NCBI GenBank assembly: GCA_965120355.1
Contig: CBCPMX010000028.1
Location: 1-10,519, forward strand
Reading direction: 5' to 3'
Source: CBCPMX01 sp965120355
GTDB lineage: Bacteria; Bacillota; Clostridia; Oscillospirales; Oscillospiraceae
Length of the DNA: 10,519 bases
The notes below the pieces were generated by a model. The model saw nothing but the letters and a program-made list of their open reading frames with translations, was not told where the DNA came from and made no database searches. This document shows, one piece after another, positions 5,089 to 10,519 of this stretch (within the stretch, counting starts at the first letter, position 1; each line of letters opens with the position of its first letter). The translations under genes and the position numbers were made by a program.

Positions 5089-6639
5089 TTGGTACAGGTG
5101 AAACATTTGACGTTGGTCCACAAAAAGGATCTGCGGACCTTGGTGGATGACTTTTCCTTTGTCCTCAATCCGGGGGACAAAGCGGTGCTGATTGGCGAGG
5201 AGGGCAACGGCAAATCTACGCTGCTGAAATGGATTCGGGACCCGGCGCTGGTGGAGGACTACTGTGAATGGAGCGGGGAGGTGACTGGCGGCAGGGCCTG
5301 CGGTTATTTGGTCCAGGAGTTGACGGAGGCGGAAAAGGCCATGCCCGTCTATGGGTTTTGCGCCGAATCACCAGCCTTTTACGACCTGACGCCCAGAGAA
5401 CTTGCAGACATCGCCCGCCAGGTGCGGTTTCCCATAGAGGAATATTACGCCGGCCGCCCCGTGGGGACCCTGTCCGGCGGCGAACAGATCAAGTTGCAAT
5501 TGAGCCGGTTGCTGTTTGCAAAGCCGTCGGTGCTGTTGCTGGATGAACCGTCCAGTGATCTGGATCTGGAGACGCTCCAGTGGCTGGAGACTTTTTTGAA
5601 TGGGTTTGACGGCATCTTGCTGTATATCTCGCATGACGAGGCCCTCATTGAGCGGACTGCCAACTGTGTGCTGCACATTGAGCATCCCTTGGAGGGCAAG
5701 CCGCCCCGCTGTACGGTCCACCACCTGGGGTATGGGGAATATGTCCGGCAGCGGGCAGCCGGCATTGCCGCGCAGGCGCAGCAGGCCCGAAAAGAGCAGG
5801 CGGAGTACGACAAAAAAATGGACAAATTTCGCCGCATCCAACAGAGCGTAGAACATGCCCAGGCCACCGTCTCCCGCCAGGACCCCCATGGCGGACGGCT
5901 GCTGAAAAAGAAAATGCACGCGGTGCAGTCCATGGGCCGGCGCTTTGAACGGGAGTCCGCAGACAGGACGCAGCAGCCGGAGGTGGAGGAGGCCATGTTC
6001 CTCAGCTTCCCGCCAGACGCTTTTCTGCCGGCCGGAAAGATCGTGCTGGATCTGCATCTGGAGGAATTGCGGGCCGGGGAAACCCTGCTGGCCCGGAATG
6101 TCCGGCTCCACGTGATGGGCGGAGAAAAGGTGGGGATTCTTGGCCCCAATGGGGCGGGGAAGACAACGCTTTTGCGGCACATTGCCGCCCAACTGCTGCC
6201 GCGCCGGGATCTGCACGCTGCCTATATGTCCCAGGACTATACGGATACATTGCCGTTGGATCAGACGCCCGTGGACTATCTGGCGCCTGACGGCGCATTG
6301 GCGTCACAGACAAAAGCCCGCGCTTATCTGGGGAGCCTGCGCTACGCCCGTCCGGAGATGGAGCATCCCATTGGGGAATTGTCCGGCGGGCAGAAGGCCA
6401 AGCTGCTTTTGACCCGGATGGCTTTGGATGGCGTCAATGTGCTGCTCTTGGACGAACCGACCCGGAATTTTTCACCCATGTCCGGCCCGCGGGTGCGGCA
6501 GGCGCTGCGGGACTATGGCGGCACGATCCTCAGTGTGTCCCATGACCGAAAGTTTTTGACGGAGGTATGCGACCGGCTGTACCGCTTGACACCGGAGGGC
6601 CTGCTGCCGGTGGACAAAGAGACGCTGCTGGATTGGTAG
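5089..6639 (+). CDS. ABC-F family ATPase, probable ribosome-protection / antibiotic-resistance protein (516 aa)
   Basis: A soluble protein with two ATP-binding cassettes and no membrane segment, as in ABC-F proteins that bind the ribosomal E-site and displace antibiotics or aid stalled translation. NBD1 has Walker A GEEGNGKST (36-44), signature LSGGEQ (128-133), Walker B VLLLDE (148-153, catalytic E153) and switch H182. A charged, largely helical interdomain linker (about 215-305) follows. NBD2 has GPNGAGKTT (352-360), LSGGQ (431-435), VLLLDE (451-456, E456) and H485. After the second Walker B the usual TNHLD D-loop is replaced by TRNFSPMS; from memory a Firmicute ABC-F clade shares this. The start is TTG at 5089 because AGGAGG (5077-5082) lies six bases upstream; the frame is open further upstream, but only through the attenuator. 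An attenuator with leader ORF controls it, which favours resistance over housekeeping. The drug class cannot be assigned; a translation-factor-like role remains possible. Confidence 0.9.
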   Translation: MVQVKHLTLVHKKDLRTLVDDFSFVLNPGDKAVLIGEEGNGKSTLLKWIRDPALVEDYCEWSGEVTGGRACGYLVQELTEAEKAMPVYGFCAESPAFYDLTPRELADIARQVRFPIEEYYAGRPVGTLSGGEQIKLQLSRLLFAKPSVLLLDEPSSDLDLETLQWLETFLNGFDGILLYISHDEALIERTANCVLHIEHPLEGKPPRCTVHHLGYGEYVRQRAAGIAAQAQQARKEQAEYDKKMDKFRRIQQSVEHAQATVSRQDPHGGRLLKKKMHAVQSMGRRFERESADRTQQPEVEEAMFLSFPPDAFLPAGKIVLDLHLEELRAGETLLARNVRLHVMGGEKVGILGPNGAGKTTLLRHIAAQLLPRRDLHAAYMSQDYTDTLPLDQTPVDYLAPDGALASQTKARAYLGSLRYARPEMEHPIGELSGGQKAKLLLTRMALDGVNVLLLDEPTRNFSPMSGPRVRQALRDYGGTILSVSHDRKFLTEVCDRLYRLTPEGLLPVDKETLLDW

Positions 6640-6659
6640 TGTCCCGTGAGGAATGAAAC

Positions 6660-6675
6660 AATCTTTCTGAAGATT
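6660..6675 (+). other. Small hairpin after the ABC-F stop codon
   Basis: AATCTT (6660-6665) and AAGATT (6670-6675) form a perfect 6-bp stem with a four-base loop, 20 bases after the stop codon. It is weak and AT-rich and lies just upstream of the main terminator stem; possibly incidental. Confidence 0.3.
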
Positions 6676-6691
6676 ATCCCCAATTTTGCAC

Positions 6692-6736
6692 AAACCTCCA
6701 AAGCAGTGCCGGATAGAAGCACTGCTTTGGAGGTTT
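6692..6736 (+). terminator. 18-bp perfect hairpin between the convergent ABC-F and enoate reductase genes
   Basis: AAACCTCCAAAGCAGTGC (6692-6709) pairs perfectly with GCACTGCTTTGGAGGTTT (6719-6736) around a 9-base loop. Each strand's right arm ends in TTT with no longer U-run, so the stem, flanked by A-rich sequence, probably serves as a shared terminator for the plus-strand ABC-F gene and the minus-strand operon. The rest of 6640-6846 has only two minor stems (6660-6675, and TGGAGA 6799-6804 with TCTCCA 6809-6814) and no gene I can support. Confidence 0.8.
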
Positions 6737-6846
6737 CATTGTGGATGGAAAGAAAGGTCCCATCAGAAGAACAGGCGCACTGGGAGAGAATATAGAATTG
6801 GAGATCTATCTCCATGGCAATTGGGGTTGACTGCTGAACCGTCCGC

Positions 6847-8766
6847 TCACAGCGTCAGCGCCGCGTAGTAGCCCTCTTTTACGGCCCATTCCACGGTCCG
6901 GGCGCGGACGCAGTCCCCAATTTCCCGGAACGCTTCTGTGCGTCCCATAAACGCGTCGGCCTCGGCAATCCGCGCCTTCATACCGGCAGCGAGAATTACC
7001 TTATCTGCCATGACGCTGCGCTCTTCACCGTCCTTGAAATAGGACGCGGTGACCTCAGACAGGTTGACACAGCGTGCGCCGGTGAGGATGGTCAGGTTGG
7101 GCTCATGGTACAGCTCTTTCATCGGCTCGTTGCGGTGGGTAGTGGAGGCGTCGGGTGCCAGAACCGGCTGCATTTCGATGATGGTCACCTGTTTGCCCAG
7201 GCGGCACAGATGCAGCGCTGTCTCGCAGCCCACCTGGCCGCCGCCGATTACGATGGCGGAGTTTTTTACGGAGTCTTCCTTGCCATACACTTCGATGGCC
7301 GGGGTAGTGTTCTCCACACCAGGGATGGGGGGAATCAGCGGGGCTGCGCCTATGGCGCACAGCACCGCGTCGTATCCGCACTGCGCAATGTCTTCCGGGG
7401 CAGCGGCTGTATTCAGCTTGACGGTTACGTTGCTCTTTTCCACCTGCCGGATCAGATAATTTTTGTAGTCTGCCAGGGCGTATTTAAAGGACACATAGTC
7501 GGCGAATTTCAGTGTCCCGCCCAAACTGCCGCTCTTTTCAAACAGCGTCACCTGATGGCCCCGCTGCGCCGCTGTCAGGGCTGCCACCATACCGGCCGGG
7601 CCGCCGCCAATTACCGCCACCTTTTGAGCCGTTTTGGGCGCGGGCACTTTGTCCAGGGCATCTTCCAGTCCCACGCGGGGGTTGACGGTACACTGCATGT
7701 GCTGGGCATAGTTGTCGCTGTCATGGCAGCGCATGCACTTGACGCAGGGGCGCACGTCCTCCTGCCGGCCCTGCACACCTTTTTCAATCCATGCAGGGTC
7801 AGCAATGAATGCGCGGGCTGCGACCACGAAATCGGCCTTGCCCTCTGCAAGAATTTTTTCGGCCTCTTCCACAGATCCAATGCCGCCAATGGTGGAAATC
7901 AATGCGTTTTGAATCCGCCCGGACTTCTTCATACCCTCCGCAAGAAACACGTTGGGCATGGGCGGCAGGAAGGAGCAGGGGTGGGTCACGGTCATCCAAT
8001 CGGCGTTGTGCATGCCGCAGGAGGCTTGGAGAATGTCGGCATATTCCTGGAGGGCTTCTGCAATCCGAATGCCTTCCTCCTGATCGATGCCGCCTTGTTC
8101 AAACTCGGAAGCGGAGATTCGAACATCAAAAATCATATCGCGGCCCACGGCTTCCCGGCAGGCGGCCAGAATCTCTTTGGGATACCGGACACGGTTTTCA
8201 AAGCTGCCGCCGTATTGGTCAGTGCGTTTGTTTGTCAGTGGGCTGAGAAACTGGGCAATGGGAATCGAGTGGCCGAAATGAAATAAAATTCCATCGAATC
8301 CGCATGCTTGGATAGCTTTGGCGGCTTCCACATACCCTTCCTTGAACTGCTCCAGCACTTCCAGAGGGGCCTCGCCGCGGCCCACAGGCCCGCCCATGAT
8401 GGAACATCCGTCGGAAACGGTCCAGCCATCCGGCAGCACGCCGATGAGCTCCATGGTGCACTTGGCGCCGTAGAGGTGAATCCGCTCCGCCAGATCGCAC
8501 AGGGCGTTGCGGCGGTTGGGAATGGTGATGTCCCAGGAGCAGTGGACGCCGTCGTTGTTAAAGCCGCCAATGGATACGCCCGCACAGGTGACCAGCCCCG
8601 CGCCGGCCTTGGCCCGGTCTTCAAAAAACCGAATACCCGCTTCCGTGGGATGATCTTCACCATTGGAAGCTGTATGGATGGTCGAAGGGCCGGAAATAAT
8701 GCGGTTTTTTAACAGATGCCCCGCCACACGGATGGGAGAAAACAGATGGGGATATTGGCTCTTCAT
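6847..8766 (-). CDS. NADH:flavin oxidoreductase / enoate reductase, old-yellow-enzyme family with [4Fe-4S] and FAD domains (639 aa)
   Basis: Expected to reduce an activated C=C bond next to a carbonyl. Residues 1-335 are an FMN TIM barrel (LFSPIRVAGHLLKNRI near the N-terminus, FLSPLTNKRTDQYGGSFENR at 173-192). C341, C344, C347 and C359 make a [4Fe-4S] motif. FAD binds at GGGPAG (387-392) and NADH probably at GGGQVG (508-513), with E531 ending the following strand, favouring NADH over NADPH. Length matches 2,4-dienoyl-CoA reductase, bile-acid BaiCD/BaiH, daidzein reductase and related gut enoate reductases. Oddly, the active-site stretch reads HFGHSI (163-168), where relatives have H-x-x-H/N-G-Y, so the usual catalytic Tyr is Ile168. 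The ATG at 8764-8766 is chosen for AGAGG (8774-8778) seven bases upstream; the ATG six codons earlier lacks a ribosome binding site. Last gene of the minus-strand operon. The substrate is unknown. Confidence 0.92.
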   Translation of the reverse strand: MKSQYPHLFSPIRVAGHLLKNRIISGPSTIHTASNGEDHPTEAGIRFFEDRAKAGAGLVTCAGVSIGGFNNDGVHCSWDITIPNRRNALCDLAERIHLYGAKCTMELIGVLPDGWTVSDGCSIMGGPVGRGEAPLEVLEQFKEGYVEAAKAIQACGFDGILFHFGHSIPIAQFLSPLTNKRTDQYGGSFENRVRYPKEILAACREAVGRDMIFDVRISASEFEQGGIDQEEGIRIAEALQEYADILQASCGMHNADWMTVTHPCSFLPPMPNVFLAEGMKKSGRIQNALISTIGGIGSVEEAEKILAEGKADFVVAARAFIADPAWIEKGVQGRQEDVRPCVKCMRCHDSDNYAQHMQCTVNPRVGLEDALDKVPAPKTAQKVAVIGGGPAGMVAALTAAQRGHQVTLFEKSGSLGGTLKFADYVSFKYALADYKNYLIRQVEKSNVTVKLNTAAAPEDIAQCGYDAVLCAIGAAPLIPPIPGVENTTPAIEVYGKEDSVKNSAIVIGGGQVGCETALHLCRLGKQVTIIEMQPVLAPDASTTHRNEPMKELYHEPNLTILTGARCVNLSEVTASYFKDGEERSVMADKVILAAGMKARIAEADAFMGRTEAFREIGDCVRARTVEWAVKEGYYAALTL

Positions 8767-8795
8767 ATAGATACCTCTTTTCATGACTGCGCATA

Positions 8796-8842
8796 GCCGC
8801 ACACCCAACCCACCGCGGGGAAGCGCGGAGGGTTGGAGCGGC
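8796..8842 (-). other. Long imperfect stem-loop between the alcohol dehydrogenase and enoate reductase genes
   Basis: GCCGC (8796-8800), CCAACCC (8805-8811) and CCGCG (8813-8817) pair with CGCGG (8824-8828), GGGTTGG (8830-8836) and GCGGC (8838-8842). This makes 17 bp of stem with small internal loops, closed by a six-base loop. It lies six bases after the dehydrogenase stop and about 30 bases before the next start codon. No U-run follows, so it is more likely an mRNA-stabilising or processing element that sets different levels for the two genes than a full terminator. Confidence 0.7.
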
Positions 8843-8848
8843 GTACAA

Positions 8849-9907
8849 TTACTTGGAAGGATCGATCAGAATTTTGATCATGCCCGTGCGCTCCTTCCGA
8901 TCCAGCGCCTTTTCCACACATTCGTCCAAAGAGACAATGTCCGTCACCATACCGGGGAAGGATACCTTGCCCGCAGCCAGCATTTGCAGATACATCTGCA
9001 CTTCTTCAGGGGTATAGACAAACGTGAACTTCAGCTCCGGCTCGTGGATGGAGAACCCACCGGGGACGATGTTCATGGGTTCCTGGATAGTGCCGATCAC
9101 CATGACCTGTCCGCCGGGCTTGACGCAGTGATAGATGCAGTTGGACAGGCTGTTCATATTGCCGGCGCACTCAAAGACCACGTCCGCGCCTACGGGCTTG
9201 CCCAGAATTTTCTGAATTTCCGCGCCCAGGTTGTCGCCCAGTTCTTTGGGATTCAGGCAGTAGTCCGCGCCATAGGCCTTCAGTGTGGGGTATTTGGAGG
9301 GACTGGTACCCAGGGCGATAATCCGGTTGGCGCCGCCCGCCTTCAGGAACTGGATGGCAGACAGGCCAATGGCGCCGGTGCCGGACACTACCACGTCGTC
9401 GCCGATTTTGAACCCGGACTTACGGATGCCGTGGAGCGCTACGCAGATGACGTCAAAGAGCACCGCATCTTTGGGATCTACCCCGTCTGGCACCTTGACC
9501 AGCATGGTGTGCTTGACGTCCTGTACCAGCATGTATTCGGCATAGCCGCCGTCAGGGCCGCCGATACCGGCAGTGCGGGGGAAGCCATAGATGCAGATAT
9601 TGGTCTCGCCCCGCCGGCACGACGGGCAGTCCTCGGCGCAGTGGCTGGGGGGACCGCAGAGGATAACGTCGCCCACCTGAAATTCCGTGACGCCCTCGCC
9701 TACAGCAGTGACGGTGCCCACGTTCTCATGGCCCAGCACCATGGGCAGCTGCACAAAGGGCGGATAGCCGCCTTTGTAGAATTCCACATCGGTTCCACAC
9801 ACTCCTACATAGTTGATTTTGACTACCAGCTGATTGGGGCCGGGAACGGGGATCGGGCGCTCTTCAATTCGAACGTCGCCTTTTCCATAAAATGCTGCTG
9901 CTTTCAT
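8849..9907 (-). CDS. Zinc-dependent medium-chain alcohol/polyol dehydrogenase (352 aa)
   Basis: An oxidoreductase interconverting an alcohol and its ketone or aldehyde with a nicotinamide cofactor. The catalytic zinc site is visible as C37 (GVCGTD) and H60-E61 (GHEN), with D152 or C155 as possible further ligand. The structural zinc lobe has C90, C94, C97 and C105; the first gap is three residues where two is usual. The Rossmann motif is GTGAIG (176-181). The next strand ends in ALGTSPSK (198-205) with no acidic residue and a nearby Lys, which suggests NADP(H) rather than NAD(H). Overall closest to the sorbitol/threonine/butanediol dehydrogenase group at 340-360 residues. Start ATG 9905-9907 follows AGGAG (9917-9921). 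It lies 34 bases after the flavin reductase gene and 82 bases before the enoate reductase, on the same strand, so probably co-transcribed. The substrate is not assignable. Confidence 0.93.
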   Translation of the reverse strand: MKAAAFYGKGDVRIEERPIPVPGPNQLVVKINYVGVCGTDVEFYKGGYPPFVQLPMVLGHENVGTVTAVGEGVTEFQVGDVILCGPPSHCAEDCPSCRRGETNICIYGFPRTAGIGGPDGGYAEYMLVQDVKHTMLVKVPDGVDPKDAVLFDVICVALHGIRKSGFKIGDDVVVSGTGAIGLSAIQFLKAGGANRIIALGTSPSKYPTLKAYGADYCLNPKELGDNLGAEIQKILGKPVGADVVFECAGNMNSLSNCIYHCVKPGGQVMVIGTIQEPMNIVPGGFSIHEPELKFTFVYTPEEVQMYLQMLAAGKVSFPGMVTDIVSLDECVEKALDRKERTGMIKILIDPSK

Positions 9908-9941
9908 ATGTATTCACTCCTATTCGTTTTTTTGCGGGTTG

Positions 9942-10519
9942 TTACAGACGCTCCGGGCGGCTGCTGCGAATAAAATCCCGGTATTTTGCCTTGCGGGCCT
10001 TGGCTTCGTCGGTGGACATGGCGGCGCGGGCCTTGCCCTCATTGTTCTGGATGTCGTCGCCGTGGATGAATTTGCCGGAGATGGAGTCGTGGGCATGGGG
10101 GATCCAGGTCTCTTCGTCAAATTCAAAGACATACTTGCCGTCCACGTTCTTCATGACGCCCTCGGTGCCGCACAGACAGCAGATGGCGGTACCGTCCTCT
10201 TTCAGGAAGAAGTTGTTGCTGTGGCAATATGGGCAGATGCCCGCAGCGCCTTTATAATCCTCGTTATGGATGCCGTGCCCCGGCACGAAGGTGCCGCCGG
10301 CAATTTTCTGTGCGGCACTGGCCAGGTTCAGCCCGATCTGATGCGCCCGGGCCAGCGCTTCGTCATTCATGATGATGTCCAGCGACCACTGGAAGCACTC
10401 GTTGTCGATCACCGTCCACTTGGGGGTCAGGGCCTGGGTATTAAAGTCGCACTGGATACGAGTGGCCCAGTCGGAGCCGCCGATTCCCATGTAGGAGACC
10501 ACCTTTTCCTTGACGTACT
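9942..10519 (-). CDS. Flavodoxin-fold NAD(P)H:FMN reductase-like protein with C-terminal zinc ribbon, 5' end beyond the window
   Basis: The visible 191 residues are the C-terminal part of a protein whose start lies outside the right edge; the frame stays open to the edge (first full codon TAC at 10515-10517). The stretch YMGIGGSDWATRIQCD followed by KWTVIDNE resembles the later part of NADPH-dependent FMN reductase / flavodoxin-like families. It is followed by a four-cysteine zinc ribbon, CPYC then CLCG after 15 residues (10170-10235), and a charged tail (EEAKARKAKY-type helix). From memory, flavodoxin-family proteins with this added zinc ribbon accompany old-yellow-enzyme reductases in gut clostridia; that link is weak. 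As first visible gene of the operon, it could supply reduced flavin or electrons to the enoate reductase. The family call is moderate because the N-terminal flavin site cannot be seen. Confidence 0.7.
   Translation of the reverse strand, partial: YVKEKVVSYMGIGGSDWATRIQCDFNTQALTPKWTVIDNECFQWSLDIIMNDEALARAHQIGLNLASAAQKIAGGTFVPGHGIHNEDYKGAAGICPYCHSNNFFLKEDGTAICCLCGTEGVMKNVDGKYVFEFDEETWIPHAHDSISGKFIHGDDIQNNEGKARAAMSTDEAKARKAKYRDFIRSSRPERL

Noticed and set aside
7105..8286. A 393-codon plus-strand open frame inside the enoate reductase
   Set aside because: Antisense shadow of a gene with clear FMN, iron-sulfur and FAD motifs; it has no plausible ribosome binding site or recognisable domain.
8782..8808. 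Longer starts for the enoate reductase (ATG at 8784 or the frame up to 8808)
   Set aside because: No ribosome binding site precedes them, they run into the intercistronic stem-loop, and the ATG at 8766 has a good one and gives the usual N-terminus.
8783..9973. A 396-codon plus-strand open frame opposite the zinc alcohol dehydrogenase
   Set aside because: Antisense to a gene with intact zinc ligands and Rossmann motif; its composition mirrors that gene.
1..10519. CRISPR arrays, prophage structural genes or intact insertion sequences
   Set aside because: No regularly spaced repeats, spacers, terminal inverted repeats with a transposase, or phage genes are visible; the only mobile-element trace is the recombinase remnant at 188-742.

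Overview
The window looks like chromosomal DNA of a moderately GC-rich, anaerobic Gram-positive bacterium, most likely a gut clostridium of the Oscillospirales (Flavonifractor/Oscillibacter-like). This rests on strong AGGAGG-type ribosome binding sites, a tRNA with encoded CCA, sigma-A-type promoters, many intrinsic terminators, and gene content typical of anaerobes: a ferredoxin-nitroreductase fusion, an iron-sulfur old-yellow-enzyme reductase, and a TndX/TnpX-type large serine recombinase remnant. The taxon is inferred; no marker gene settles it.

Layout. Positions 1-742 hold a strong hairpin terminator followed by a decayed piece of a large serine recombinase, next to the 3' end of a tRNA-Leu(CAG) gene on the minus strand (802-889) that has its own promoter and terminator. 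Two minus-strand genes follow, each with its own promoter: a ferredoxin/nitroreductase fusion (1057-1869) and an MscS-type mechanosensitive channel (2110-2940). Diverging from mscS is a plus-strand sodium:solute symporter (3155-4711), whose promoter carries a pair of 12-bp AT-rich direct repeats, and which ends in its own terminator.

The centre (4819-6639) is the most interesting part. A two-ATPase ABC-F protein is preceded by a 255-nt leader that reads as a complete transcription attenuator: extended -10 promoter, ribosome binding site, a three-codon leader ORF (Met-Arg-Lys-stop), a candidate anti-antiterminator, a long antiterminator, and a textbook terminator sharing one arm with the antiterminator. 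This is the architecture of antibiotic-inducible ABC-F ribosome-protection genes, so the gene is probably induced when the ribosome stalls.

The right side (6847-10519) is a minus-strand operon in transcription order: a flavodoxin-like NAD(P)H:FMN reductase with a C-terminal zinc ribbon (its 5' end lies outside the window), a zinc-dependent medium-chain alcohol dehydrogenase, and an FMN/[4Fe-4S]/FAD enoate reductase of the old-yellow-enzyme family. Together they suggest reduction of an alpha,beta-unsaturated carbonyl substrate coupled to an alcohol/ketone step; the substrate cannot be read from sequence. The enoate reductase lacks the usual active-site tyrosine, which makes the module worth following up.
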